Shown here in pieces: positions 1 to 12,049 of a stretch of 64,000 bases of DNA (positions are counted from its first letter, which is position 1; every line of letters starts with the position of its first letter). A program made the translations under genes and the position numbers. Below the pieces are notes generated by a model. It searched no databases, was not told where the DNA came from, and saw only the letters and a list, made by a program, of their open reading frames with translations. The DNA is from Costus lasius (lineage: Eukaryota > Streptophyta > Magnoliopsida > Zingiberales > Costaceae), in the NCBI GenBank assembly GCA_027563935.2, contig CM050449.1, forward strand, positions 14,584,501-14,648,500, in the 5' to 3' direction.

Positions 1-724
1 ATCAAGTCCCAATATCCTTATTACAAAAGTCCCTATTTTCTATATTATTTTCATCACAATCAGCATTTCCACTTATCCCTAGAGTTTTTGGGCGTCTTTT
101 TATTCTCACGTTCTTCGTCAAGGCTTAGACAAACTTAGTCTTTGCATAATCTGATGTATCTTTCTTGGATACTCCAAGACTCAAAAGGGATATTATTGTT
201 ACAAGCCCACCATTGCTCCTTCATGTGTAGATGTTTTATCTTGTGAGTCATTCCATACTACTCTAAGCAAAATAAGTTCTACACTAGACACCACACCCAA
301 TTTGCCATTTCTAGTTCATGTACTGCCTCCTTGCATTCCTGACTTACCCTCACCACCTTCAGACACCCCTCCATCCATGCCATGTTCATCTTCAAGCCCT
401 CATCATGAGACTAATGATCTTCGCCCTAGAAGGACTCCAGCTACACATCCTATATCTCTTATGCATACTTATCATCCACCCATCATGCTTTTGTTACTAT
501 TATCTCATCTCTTATTACTTCAAGACGTTCTTCTAAGGCTATACTAATGAGGAAATTGGGGCCTTATTATCAAGGAAAACATGTGCATTAGTTCTCTTAC
601 CTTCATGTGCCTAACAAGTTGCTGGCAAATGGGTGTATATAATCAAATACAATCCATAAGGTTCAGTTGAGAGGTACAAAACCCACTTAGTTACCAAAGG
701 TTTTACACAAACATATAGTATTGA

Positions 725-879
725 CCGAGGTTTAAAAACCAGTTTGAATCAGTATATCGGTCTGGTCTCGGACAGTTATGCTACAGTGAAATAAATTGTA
801 CCGACACAATGCTCCGAACCCATTTCGGATAGGTACAAATCAAAATTTTAGTTGATTCAGATCGAAATTTCAAGCCTTG
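725..879. mobile_element. Short MITE inside the copia RT remnant
   Basis: A 155-bp insertion interrupts the RT motif that normally reads YSIDY. It is flanked by the direct repeat GTATTGA (718-724 and 880-886). Its ends are loosely inverted: CGAGGTTTAAAA at the left, and CAAGGCTTGAAA when the right end is reverse-complemented. The interior contains GTACCGA-like motifs. The ends resemble those of the element at 1861-2273, so both may belong to one non-autonomous family, possibly hAT-like. It has no coding capacity. Confidence 0.6.
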
Positions 880-1860
880 GTATTGATTATTTTGATATAT
901 TTTCTCTAAATGCATGCTTAAACTCTATTGGAGTTCTTTTCTCTTTAGCTATTAACCTTGAGAGGCAGCTATATCAAATGAATATTAAAAACATTTCTCT
1001 ATTCAGGGATCTTTTGGGAAAATGTATACATGGAGCAACTACCAGGTTATGTTGCTCAGGTTATGTTGCTCGGGGAAGTAATATGCAAGTTACGTAAGGC
1101 ATATGGGTCCAAACAAAATCTGAGGGCTCGGTTCTATAAATTCTCTCAAGTGAGGTAACTAGTAGGTTTAACATGGCAAAATTGATCACTCAATATTTAT
1201 ACGGCGCTCAAATGTAGGTATAGTAATACTTGTTGTTTGTGTGAATAATATTCTATTGGTAGGGAGCAAATTCAAATGCATACTAGAAACCAAATTGCAT
1301 CTCCAATCCCAATTCGTTCACAAACTAGACATTGATGCAACTAGATAGAGGCAAGCGGTAGGAAAATTTTTTATCTCATTCTCACCAAACTAGACATCTC
1401 ATACTATGTAGAAATTGTTAGTCAATTTATGTAAAATCTCAAAAAATATCATTAGGATAACACACTGAGAACCTTACAATATATTAAAGGAGTTCTAAGG
1501 AAATGCTTGTTGTACAAAAAAAATATATACATATAGAGTAAAGCTTACGCAGATAATAATTATGCTCGGAATGTAGATGACAGGAAAATAATTTATGGAT
1601 TGGGTAACATAGAAAAGTAAGAAACAAAATGTGATTTCCACATGTAGTTGTGAAGCAAAATACAAGGTGATGACACATATCACATGTAAAATGTTATGGC
1701 TTAGAAGTCTCTTAGATGAATTTGATCTACCATGTCCAAGCTCTATAAAGTATAAACATGTATTATGGCAACCAATCAACTATCTTCATTGTCAATAATC
1801 TAATGTTTAATGAAAGAACAAAACATACAGAGGTTGTTTGTTATTCCATTCGAGAAGCAA

Positions 1861-2273
1861 CCAAGGTTCAAAAAATTGATTCGTACTAGGTGGTATAGCT
1901 AGTTTGTACCTGTCCGAGCAAGAACCGATACACAAAAGACATCGGAGCCGAGCAGAGGGAGAAGGAGGAGGAGGAGGAGAAGGAGAAGCCATAGCTTGTC
2001 GCATCCATCGCTTGTCGTGTACACTGCTCATTGTATCCACTGAAGACGGAAGAAGGAAGAAAGAGAAGGAGAAGATTGCCACATCTGCCACTTATCACTT
2101 CCACAACATCTGCAGCTAACTACTCCTCCTCCTTCTTCTTCTTACTCCTCCTCGGCTGCTCCTACCGTGAACTGCTCGATTTCGTTGATTTTGTCCACTA
2201 TAGACAAGTACAATACTAGGCTAAGCTTGGACCGGCACATGTCTTAGACTAATGGACCAGTATTTTAAACCTT
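1861..2273. mobile_element. hAT-like MITE inside the copia RNase H remnant
   Basis: A 413-bp insertion is flanked by the exact 8-bp direct repeat AGAAGCAA (1853-1860 and 2274-2281), the duplication size of hAT elements. The ends are inverted: CCAAGGTTCAAAA at the left and AAGGTTTAAAAT when the right end is reverse-complemented. The copia reading resumes on the far side. The middle is a purine-rich (GGA)n tract near 1945-1990 and a CT-rich tract near 2120-2165. ORFs over this part are low-complexity and not credible genes. Confidence 0.7.
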
Positions 2274-2428
2274 AGAAGCAATTATGAACCAACAGATATA
2301 TACCCCTTGCATAAAATCAGAAGAGCAACTAGCATATATCTTCCTAGAGACTTTGGGCTTGACAAGGTCTCATTACATATGCAACAAGCTAGGCATGATT
2401 GATATCTTTGCTTCAGCTTGACGGCAAG

Positions 2429-4948
2429 TGTTGAGAGTAAGAAAGTAGATCTACAAGTTATAATTGATATGTAATGCTATTTGATTTGTTTATATCTTAA
2501 CATATTTATTTAATTATTATTAGGTTTGTATATTTAAGTAACAAACCTTAGACAAATTAATGTATGATTTTCATTTTTATACCAATTCTAACTGAAATAA
2601 CACAATAACTAAGCATGTCTAAAACCATATGATTGAAAATACTTAAGATCATATTCGGGTTTTATTCAATTATTTGTCTCACTCCTAATGTGAGATCAAA
2701 TAAGGTGACATAATCTCTCTACTCAAATGCTTGATGTATCATCAAAAACAAAGTCAAATAAATAACACTGAACTATGAACTATCCTTATTTGGTGATAAT
2801 TGAAGCATATTTGAAATTTGAATAGCAACTTCACCATAGAAGGCAACATCTCCTATTAAAACTATCACTATACATAGGATCATATATTTTAAAAACAGTC
2901 CATACCACTTGGTAGGGGCAATATGTATTGGCTTGAACTTATATTGGTATATGGTACAAGTTAGTACAGATCCGATATATATATATATATATATATATAT
3001 AATGTTTAGGGCAATCCTATATGTCAATATGTACCAATGCATACCAATATTTAATACTACATTGTTACACCAATACAAATCAAATATATATATATATATA
3101 TATAATGTTTAGGGCAATCCTATATGTCGATATGTACCAATGCATACTAATTTAATATTAAATTGTTACACCAATACAAATCAAATTCTAAAACCTTGCC
3201 TTGCATACGATTATGACTAGTCCAATTCCATTGTGTTACTCTAATACCACTTTTTTGTTCTTGCTTAGGCATCATTACCTATTACTTAAAGGCTTGAAAC
3301 CATGTGGCATAAAATTCTTTAACCAAGTTAATAATAATAAAATCATTAAGCTTTCCATGCCAGTAATTATCCTCTCACTCCATATGGGGAACCAAATTTA
3401 GGGTTTGACCCCCAACCTATAGAGCAAAGTTTTTACTCTCAATCCATACCGATGTAGGGGTACAATAACAAACTAGTATAACTAATCATCCTAACATAGA
3501 TGTGTCAGTGCTACTCATAGCAATCTATAGATACTAGTACCAGTACATCTCAATCTGATGCATACCACATGTACCGACTAGTATGGACTGATACTAAGCC
3601 ATATTATAAAGTAAGAAAAACGTAACCAGCTTAAGATATTGTTTGCTACACAAGATACTTAAAAGCATGTGTAGAAAAGATGGGGGTATGTTTAGTAAAT
3701 GGAGAGTGAAATAGAAACTTATGCTAATGACAGCCATCCAGCTATACAAGTATCATATTATCACATAGCTCGTGCTAGTCGCATGAGACCTATGCTTCTC
3801 GAGCCTAACCAACATTACTACTAACCTCTAGTCACAAATCTTAAGGCTCATTCCACAATATTGCATGTGCTTGTATCCATGTCAATGCATACCATTTCAA
3901 TGGATCATGATGGTGTGATAGATATGTAGCACTGAAACTACAAATACCTCATATCATGGTAGAAATTTTGGTTGTAGCATTGTAAATTTATTAAAACAAC
4001 CTGGGCTATTTCTACCAATTCACCATCTTGTGATGCTCAACATTCATTCTAGTATTAGTTTAAGATTTTACTGGTAGACATTGGTAAAGATCCCTCAGTA
4101 GCATGACAGTCTATGTGTCTGACAAATTCATTACTTTTTTCCTATTTTTTTTCACTTAAAATAAATTCAAAACTGTTATTTTTTTCTGTTATCCAAGTAA
4201 AATAGGTGGATCCAATTCAAACCCGTTGACACGGGTACAGGGCACTACAAATACTTAGGGCATGTCAAAAAGTCACAGAACAAATATCACGATGGCTAGG
4301 AGATTTGAAACATCGATTGTGTCCTCTGATTTTGCTATTGCAACCCTATAGTCTGCTAATACCTCATGTCTTGAATAAGTAGAACAAAAGTAAGGCACTA
4401 CAAGTCTTAAAAATTTTGATTTTTTTTTTCCACCTGTGAGTGGTCTAAAATAGCATATTTCAGCTCTCACAGAATGTTGTTCTACAGTACTGCGTTTGTG
4501 TATCTATGCAAATCAGATACATATCCAATTATGTTCAAGTTGCAAAGACGAGCCATTACAAGAAAAGGAGTAGAAGGGACAGCCTTCTGGTTTAATCATA
4601 AACTCTTACGAGTACCTTAACCAAAGAATCAGCGAAAATAAGCAAATGCTCATTCCAAACATCACTGCAAAACATCATGCTCTGCCAGCTATAATAAGGA
4701 ACGGCATCTGTAGAAGCATCAATTCCCAATACATTTGACTGAGATAACAACATTCAGTTTATCAAGATCTAAAAATTGGAGCATATCCTGTTTTCATTTT
4801 TTTAAAAAAAAAAAATCTTCCTCCATGTGCAAAATATCCACACACGTGATCATACATGGAAAACCCAATTCAACAGAACCAGAAAAAGAAAAAAAAACAA
4901 GAAAGCACATTCATAATCAATAACCCATTGAAAAATGAAGAGGACCTT
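2429..4948. other. AT-rich intergenic DNA, no gene seen
   Basis: No open frame of credible length or composition. The first few hundred bases may be LTR of the dead copia copy. It contains (TA)n tracts, a 103-bp tandem duplication (3001-3190), and degenerate GTACC-rich sequence near 3440-3600 that resembles decayed MITE DNA. It lies downstream of the TPC1 first-exon copies on the minus strand, so it could be a TE-filled intron, but no second TPC1 exon was recognised. Confidence 0.6.
3001..3190. repeat. Tandem duplication, about 103 bp period, with (TA)n
   Basis: The block beginning AATGTTTAGGGCAATCC at 3001 recurs at 3104 with a few mismatches. Each copy is preceded by a pure (TA)n tract (about 2977-3000 and 3084-3103). 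The copies share the GTACCAATGCATAC and ACACCAATACAAATCAAA segments. This looks like slippage or unequal exchange anchored on the TA tracts. Confidence 0.8.
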
Positions 4949-5072
4949 AACCACCGCATCGTGTGTGTGTCCACGTTCACAACGTAGATTCAAGAATCCG
5001 ATAAAAACATACAAACATGCGGGTTGACACAGATCAACGGAGGTAGGAAAGTCGAAGAGGAACGACACCAAC

Positions 5073-5240
5073 CAGGTCCACCAGAGCCGCGGCCTTCTGG
5101 TAGTTGTCTCCGTAGGCTATGGCGTCGGACCCCCGCATGCCCGATTTGCGCCGCTGGAAGACGGTACCTCCCCGCCGGCCGGAGCGTGTGGTGCCGTTTC
5201 CGCCGCTGCTATCGTCCTCAATGATCAACGGGGTGTCCAT
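5073..5240 (-). pseudogene. TPC1: TPC1 first coding exon, downstream copy (partial gene)
   Basis: Fifty-six codons from an ATG at 5240 to Leu at 5073. The start is MDTPLIIEDDSSGG and the end is DAIAYGDNYQKAAALVDL. This matches the cytosolic N-terminus of plant two-pore channel 1, the vacuolar Ca2+-regulated cation channel (SV channel), where QKAAALVDLAEDG precedes the first membrane segment. The match breaks exactly at a GT donor (5072-5071, CTG|GTTGGT), as expected for an exon end. No later exon (two six-helix domains, EF hands) was recognised to the left, so this is either the start of a gene with a very long first intron running off the window, or an isolated fragment. TPC1 identity rests on family knowledge; the state of the gene is open. 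Confidence 0.7.
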
Positions 5241-5705
5241 CTCCCTTTCCCCTTCTCAGCGCCCCTCCCTCACTCCAACGTACTACGCAACGCGGAGATC
5301 CATGGTGGCCGATTTCTATGAATAATAAATGGAATCGACATCTCGATGCCGACTTGTAGGTGACGTTCCAAATTTACCCTTTTCTTTCCTCATAATCCAA
5401 TAAAACCCATCTTCATCTCTCACCTTCCTCTCCGCGTCGGCCGTTGCTCCGGTATCCGAGATGGACGGACTAGATTTGAGAATGAGGGATTTGGGCAAGA
5501 TTCATAAGAAAGCTGACTTGGAGAGGATCCTATATCCAGACCATTCGGACTCGGGCTATCGACTCGCAATAAACGGAGAAACCACCGCATCGTGTGTGTG
5601 TGTCCACGTTCACAACGTAGATTCAAGAATCCGATAAAAACATACAAACATGCGGGTTGACACAGATCAACCGAGGTAGGAAAGTCGAAGAGGAACGACA
5701 CCAAC

Positions 5706-5873
5706 CAGGTCCACCAGAGCCGCGGCCTTCTGGTAGTTGTCTCCGTAGGCTATGGCGTCGGACCCCCGCATGCCCGATTTACGCCGCTGGAAGACGATAC
5801 CTCCCCGCCGGCCGGAGCGTGTGGTGCCGTTTCCGCCGCTGCTATCGTCCTCAATGATCAACGGGGTGTCCAT
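5706..5873 (-). pseudogene. TPC1: TPC1 first coding exon, upstream duplicate
   Basis: The second copy of the 56-codon exon differs from the downstream copy by a T-to-I change in the GGxVFQRR segment; the donor CTG|GTTGGT is kept. Both copies keep an ATG and an open frame. If the locus is transcribed from the upstream promoter, the first exon could splice past the downstream copy, or both first exons could serve as alternatives. Nothing in the sequence tells which one is used. Confidence 0.65.
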
Positions 5874-6212
5874 CTCCCTTTCCCCTTCTCAGCGCCCCTC
5901 CCTCACTCCAACGTACTACGCGACGCGGAGATCCATGGTGGCCGATTTCTATAAATAATAAATGGAATCGACATCTCGATGCCGACTTGTAGGTGACGTT
6001 CCAAATTTACCCTTTTCTTTCCTCATAATTCAATAAAACCCATCTTCATCTCTCACCTACCTCTCCGCGTCGGCCGTTGCTCCGGTATCCGAGATGGACG
6101 GACTAGATTTGAGAATGAGGGATTTGGGCAAGATTCATAAGAAAGCTGACTTGGAGAGGATCCTATATCCAGACCATTCGGACCCAGGCTATCGACTTGC
6201 AATAAATGGAGA

Positions 6213-6546
6213 AATATTTGTGGAGGGGTATTTAATTTTTTTAATTTAAAAATTTTTTTAAAAAAAAATTTAAAAAAAATATTGGAGACATCAAGAGCTA
6301 TTCAATAATATATATATTAGGGTATTTTAGATCTTGTATATATCTAAAATACTTTATACAAAATCATATATATGACAATAGTGAATAGTATTTTTGTTTT
6401 ATATGTAATTTTATATATGATATTTTAGACGTATAAAAAATCTAAAATATTTCAATATATATACCATTGGTTAGCTCTTGATGCCTATAATATTTCTAAA
6501 AAAAAAATTTTAAAATGTAAAATTAAGCACCCTCCGCAAATTTTTA
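6213..6546. mobile_element. AT-rich foldback MITE
   Basis: About 330 bp with long imperfect inverted ends. The left end contains AAATATTTGTGGAGGGG and the right end, reverse-complemented, contains AAATTTGCGGAGGGTG. A second inverted pair (CATCAAGAGCT near 6290 and AGCTCTTGATG near 6473) extends the stem inward. The centre is AT-rich, with repeated TATTTTAGAT motifs. No clear target-site duplication was found, so the superfamily is unassigned. Confidence 0.6.
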
Positions 6547-7439
6547 CCCCTCGGAGCATATTGGAAGTGGATCGCCTCCAAGTGACCACAGCCGCGACGG
6601 TTTGATGGCTCGGACGGACGGCTGTGGAGGGACTTGCAGTGGTCCTCACTTGATGCGAATCGGATGGCGGGCAATCATGTTCACGACGACAACCGAGTTG
6701 ATTTAAATCGATTATGAAGTTCGCATCCGCTTTCCACGTGACATCGAGGCACGACACTTGGCTTTGGGTTCGTATATTCTAAGTTAACACTTGAGATCGT
6801 GTCGGCAAACCGGTTTGGACGCGATAAATTAATGAATTATAAATGTTTGACAAATGTTGAGATTGGGATGAGGTCGAGAAGAATTATCGTTACATTAAAT
6901 GGGGAAAGCAGACAAATAATAAATATGTGGTTGAGAGTACTTGAAGGGGAAAGGCTTCCTAAAAAATACAATATATCGCTTGCATTGTAGGGCACTGACA
7001 GATTTCTTTTTACTTATAAATAAATATATAAATGTGTAATGTAACGTTGGTCTGAACGATCGACGAATCACGCAATAAAGTATATTTAAAAAAACTCGTA
7101 GCTCGCATTGACTGAATTGCGAACGCACAAGTTGAAGAAAGTCAAAGCCTTCATCTTAGCTCGAATTAATTAAGCAAGTTAGCGATCTAAGCAGTAAGCA
7201 CGACGTGCGGTTCGATGGGAAGGAAAGGTACATGTACGACGACCGTTAGGTAATTGCAGATGGACGATTGTCATTGGATAAAGTTTAAAAAATAATTTGG
7301 CATTTACAACCAGTTTAGGAGAAAGAAAAACTGGGAGAAAAGATATACGGGAAGAATATAAAAATATGAAGAAGAGAAAGCTTGTTCACATGTGTTGCAC
7401 GTATTTTTCCCCATGCTTCCCCATGGCAAGCAAGAGGCG
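6547..7439. other. Intergenic DNA, no gene seen
   Basis: Short frames only, without recognisable domains. The sequence is mixed and shows no clear repeat structure. It adjoins the GC-rich minisatellite at 7440. Confidence 0.5.
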
Positions 7440-7745
7440 GTGACGGCAAAAATTGGGCGATGGCGATTCGGTGGGTGAGGGCGGACGAGCAACGACGCTA
7501 TGGCTGTGGCGAGGGCGAGCTATGGCCTGGTGAGGACGGATAGGGCGATGATGTTGCGGCTGGGCGAGGGCGGACGAGCGACAGTGCTATGGCTGTGGTT
7601 GGGCGAGGGTGGACGAGCAACGGTGCTACGTCTGCGGCGAGGGCAAGCTATGGCTGGGTGAGGGCGGACAAGGCGACAACGCTGTGGTTGGGCGAGGGTG
7701 GATGAGCGAGGGCGAGCTGCGACTAGGCGAGGGCGGACAAGCGAC
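7440..7745. repeat. Degenerate GC-rich minisatellite
   Basis: The motif GGGCGAGGGCGGACGAGC, with variants, recurs several times at irregular spacing and alternates with GACGCTATGGCTGTGG-like segments. The long minus-strand frame across it (Pro/Ser/Arg-rich) is a by-product of the repeat. It is followed by a GAGA-rich stretch to about 7820. Confidence 0.65.
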
Positions 7746-8853
7746 GACGCTACAGCTGTAGCGAGAGAGACGAGAGGAAGAAAGGGAGAACAAGAGACAC
7801 GAGAGAGACGAGGAGTTTCATAAGTGAGCGTCAATCGGGTTTTCTTCCGAATTTAAAAAGAACATTTTGGAGATAAAATGTTAAAATTTTTCTCTCCTCC
7901 TATCCTATTTTTTTCAAAGAAACGAGAGAAAAAAACTTTTCTCTCTTTCCTCTTCTATTTTCTCTCCAAGAAACATAATATTATTATTAGTTGTCTATGT
8001 CCTAATTCTTCAAAAGGCTTCTTTTTTTTCTTTTTGTTTTTGCAAGTATTTACTTCTTGTTTTGAAGTAAATGGATTAGGGACTAGCTCATGCCAATTAA
8101 CTAATTATATAATGTAAAATGAAAGAAAAAAATTGCTAAGTGCAAACAACAACAAATTTGGGTGTTCAAATTGATAAACTTAAATATGATGCTAGAATTT
8201 ATGCAAGGACTCAAAGCAAAATAAGATTTCGAGTCTTTGCGCATTGACTTGTTGCATCTCTAAAGTCCTCGTCCTTAGTGGTGGTGGGCGAGATGAAAAA
8301 TAGCTCAAATAAAAGTTAAATAAAGATTATAGTTAGACTTAGACAAAAAATAACCTGACTTGTCAACTCGTGCTTCTCCCCTCTTCCCTCTTGTGACGCC
8401 TGTGTCGGGGCCTGACACCTCTCCTCCCCACTCATATTAATCCTCTTTCCTTCCCTCCCCTCTCCCTCCCTCCTTGCTTATCGTCACTGTGAGGTTAGGT
8501 TTCCCATTAGGGTTGCCTATGGGGCAAAATTTTTTATGTAAGAAATCTTAATCTATCTATTGTATAAATTTACAATAACATGCATAAATAATAAAATTAA
8601 AGTGTACCTAATTGCGCCATTTAGATTGATGAAGGCTTTAGCATTCGTACACTGGGCTAGAGATTTTTCATCGCTATCCCCCATAAGATATCTTTGGAAG
8701 AGACCAAAAGTATTAGAGATACGAGTGAGATTCTAGCCCATATTTATAATATAAAACCCAAGACTCTTCCCATCAAGGAGTTTGGTTCAAAGTGCAAAAT
8801 CCAACCAATAAAGGTTCTTCTCAAAACCAAGGTGTAGCATCCAAACCCATTAA
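7746..8853. other. Intergenic DNA, no gene seen
   Basis: Purine-rich tract, T-rich tracts (7900-8040) and unremarkable AT-rich DNA. No ORF with domain content and no clear element ends. Confidence 0.5.
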
Positions 8854-9402
8854 GGTCTTGTTTACTTAGGGGAAAAGTTAGAAGGAAAGGAAAGAAAGTA
8901 GGAAGGAAAAGAGTATAGGCTTATTTACTTGGGCGGATGGATAGTTTAAAAGGGAAAATTAGTCATTAATCCCTCCATTTGCTTTCCGCCCAAATCGGAT
9001 GAAAAGCTGAAACTATGACTTAACTTTACTAACTTCACACCTAACTTTTCACCGCACCATTACTTATTCTCGCTCAATACGAGCTCTTCTCGACTACTCA
9101 TCCTTGTCGTCACTGCTTGAGCTCGCCGCCATTGCTCGTTCATGCAACTGCTGCTTGCCCTCGCCGTTGTCGCTCATATTTAATATTTAATATTTAATAA
9201 TTTTATGACATTATATATATATATATATATAATATGAATAAAAAAATAAAAATTGGGGTGTATATATCAATCCTTCAAACTTTCTTTCCATCCAAGTAAA
9301 CACAAGGAAGAAAAATCTATAACACATTTCATCAATCTATTTTTCCTTTATTTCCTTCTTTTCTTTCCTCTGTACTTTTCATCCGTCCAAGTAAACACGA
9401 CC
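8854..9402. mobile_element. Tourist-like (PIF/Harbinger) MITE
   Basis: A 549-bp element with inverted ends GGTCTTGTTTACTTAG (left) and GGTCGTGTTTACTTGG (right end, reverse-complemented). It is flanked by TAA on both sides (8851-8853 and 9403-9405), the 3-bp target typical of PIF/Harbinger. A second, inner pair of GTTTACTT-like arms occurs near 8930 and 9290, so the element has nested inverted repeats. It has no coding capacity. Confidence 0.85.
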
Positions 9403-10689
9403 TAAGGATTCTTCTCAAACCCGTGAGCTGCCACGGGCTGTCTATCACATAATAATAAAGTATTATGGGCCAATTAGTTAATTAACAAATATTCTTTCTT
9501 AAATTAATTAATGATAGACTAAAATTTATAATATTAGTTAAACTAACTCACATATTTATTGAGAATCATTTCATAGCCTGAGCTCTGTTTTCTTCGAGGG
9601 AAGAAAAAGGGGACGGATAGAAAAACCAAAGGGAAAGGAAAACTGAGAGAAGGAAAGACTTTTTTTTTGTTTTTTTCTGTTTCCTTAAGAGAAAAGAAAA
9701 GTGGATGGAAAAAATACTATTATATTATTTTTAAGTTGTATCTTCAACAGGTAATGCATTTATACCGATTCAATAGGTAAACAAAATTCAAGATGATTTA
9801 GCTCTCTAAATACATAGTGCACTTCGTCTTAACATCAACAGGGAATGCATTTATGCCGATTCAACAGGTAAAAAAAAATTCAAGTTGTATCTTCACCAGC
9901 TAAAAACTGAAACATGCAAAATGAAATCTTTTGATGCAAAAAACTTGCAAAACTGAAAGTGAAGATAGCAGAATAACTGGGAAAATACAATGCCGCAAGC
10001 AAAATAAGTGGGAAAAGTAAAATGCATATTGCATAGCATGAACTTTGTATTCATTGATTGGGTAGCTGAACTATCACATTGAATCAATCAATTTGCATAT
10101 TATTATCCATTACAAGTTTGCTTCCCAAATTCCTCAAATAACAAAAACAGACTAAATTATTTGTTATGCGTTTCTAGGAAACACAAATAACAAAAAATAT
10201 AGCAGTCTATAAATATTTTTAAATTACCATCTTTCCATTTGGCAACCAATTCTAAGATCAAAAAGTTTATAAACACTAGAATATTTACCATACCATCTCA
10301 AACGAATTAAAAGACATGGTGATTATTGTGCTTAGTGAATTAACAACCAAACAACCATATATATGATTAATCTACACACAAAAGGATAGAAACATGCATG
10401 GAAGGTCTGTTATATATATGATTAATTTCATACACCCAACAACTAACATTGTCCAACAAGTAAATACATACAACAACTAATATTGTCCAACAACAAGCAC
10501 ATACATCCATTGTCTAATGGCAAGTACCAAAGTTTGATATCAAGAATTAGTCTACAAAATCAAATGAGTCCACATTATCCATACAAAACCAAATGAGTCC
10601 TAAAACAAGTTTGATAATAGCCAACACAAAATGTGGACCAAAACAAGGACATAATCAACACAAACTCCTTCAAAATTTCATCAGCTCAT

Positions 10690-11697
10690 TTATGACATAA
10701 TGATGCTTATCTTATGTAGTAGAAAATAACAGTTCTATGGCATCCTTACTCTTTCCAATTTTGACATGAGCTTGAAAAAGTTGGTCATCTGGAACGCCAA
10801 TTCGATTTAGCTCTTCGTATATATCCTTTTTAGTGTACTCTTTTCCTACAGTTTAAGGAGCCATTTGCTTGAACATAAATTCATTTGCATCCTTCATACA
10901 ATTGATTAGCTCACCCAACTTGCAACTTGTGACAGCATCATCATCTTCAACTTTTTTCTCTTCTTACACTTTGAAGACGTAACCTCACTAGTTGATTGAA
11001 ATGATCACATTGTAGTTGGAGTTGGTGAGTTGGTTCCATCAAGATCTTCTTCATTTATTAGTGGGATATGAGCAGCAGAAAAACTTCCAAAAGCTTCTTC
11101 TTCATTGAATAGGTCATGGGCTTCTTCTTCAATCTCTTTGTTGCACAAATTTATATATTTTTTGCAAGTGACAAAAATATTACCGGTAGCTCGATCTTTT
11201 GAAAATAATTCCTTGAGCTTGTCGTAGTTGTTAACAGGAGTGCTTCTCCATTTTTTTTCATTTGAGGATTAGCATGTAAACATAAATTTTTTTTAATAAG
11301 TATATGCAACAGATAAATTTACTACAATATTGAAATAACACGTGATTCTATTTACCACAATTAGCTCATCTCATACAGTGTTGTCAACTTCAAACATCTT
11401 AGATGCACTACTCCATGCGATTCCACTCTTATTTTTGAATAATTCGTGACATGTATTGAAATGACTTTTCAATATTTTCATTCGAGTTTTCAGGTGTTCC
11501 TTTGTTGATGATATACCAAATTTTGGCACACATATAGATAATATATTCTTATATGCCATAGTGGTAAAGATACCATCTACCCTAAACCCTTTGGCTTGCT
11601 GGTCTAATAATGCATCTACAAAGATATTATCCATAAGCTCGGTCCATTTTACATTAGAACTTTTGGCGCCCACAGAAGTAACAATCTTTTTGCTCAT
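10690..11697 (-). pseudogene. Harbinger ORF1: Myb/SANT-like DNA-binding protein
   Basis: Translation of the first part (to about 11371) gives a Myb/SANT-like domain beginning VKWTELMDNIFVDALLDQQ and continuing through a KFGxxxTKEHLKTRMK-like helix to SKMFEVDN. This is the domain of plant Harbinger ORF1 and L10-interacting MYB-like proteins, which help the transposase bind DNA and enter the nucleus. After an apparent intron (about 11370-11260), a second block gives ELFSKDRATGNIF and then an acidic, Ser-rich tail ending near 10690. Stops occur in the tail and there is no single frame. The Met at 11697 (MSKKIVTS) is the likely start. It is probably inactive. Confidence 0.75.
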
Positions 11698-12049
11698 CTT
11701 ATATTGACATAAAACAAATTGCATTAGTACATTAATACAAGAACAAGTAGATGAATAAGAACAAATCATAACTTTTGACAATGTCACAAGAACATATCAC
11801 AAGGACAAGAACATATCATAATGTGTCTGATGTTTCGTATTTATATAGTATTGTTGCTATACTTTTTGTATATAATCTCTCCTATTATTATCATGTTTTC
11901 ACTTATTTTGACTTAAATCCTTTTGTTTGTTCGGAATCTTCATCTCTCTTTGCTTTTGTCATATTTTAGGTGAAAAAGATCAAATTTTAATAGATTTTGA
12001 TGAATCCAAATGCACAGATAAATTCTACAAGTCAAGACAAAGCTGCCCA

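Larger units (their letters stand above)
1..2428 (+). pseudogene. Decayed Ty1/copia pol (integrase C-terminus, RT, RNase H)
   Basis: Conceptual plus-strand translation in shifting frames gives recognisable copia pol pieces in the right order. These are an integrase-tail block near 130-250, an RT block with a GSVERYK-like motif at about 660-725, an RT block resembling VYMEQLPGYVAQ near 1025-1065, and LRKAxYGxKQ-like sequence near 1090. The RNase H block follows at about 1540-1860, ending in NNLMFNERTKHTE-like sequence. The QLADIF-type C-terminus is near 2325. Frames are broken many times and two MITEs sit inside, so this is an old dead copy. A TGTTGAGAG sequence at 2429 could be the start of its 3' LTR. 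The left part runs off the window. Confidence 0.85.
4949..6211. repeat. Tandem segmental duplication (2 x about 631 bp) carrying TPC1 exon 1
   Basis: Unit 1 (4949-5579) and unit 2 (5580-6211) align end to end, with roughly a dozen single-base differences and one GT dinucleotide difference in a (GT)n run. On the minus strand each unit holds upstream DNA, a probable 5' UTR, the first coding exon of TPC1, a donor site and about 120 bp of the following intron. The breakpoints abut directly with no filler, which points to a local duplication and not a transposon insertion. Confidence 0.9.

Noticed and set aside
2773..3112. Frames of 67-101 aa with Ile-Tyr repeats
   Set aside because: Produced by the (TA)n tracts within a tandem duplication.
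7520..7834. 104-aa Pro/Arg/Ser-rich minus frame
   Set aside because: It follows the degenerate minisatellite period and has no domain.
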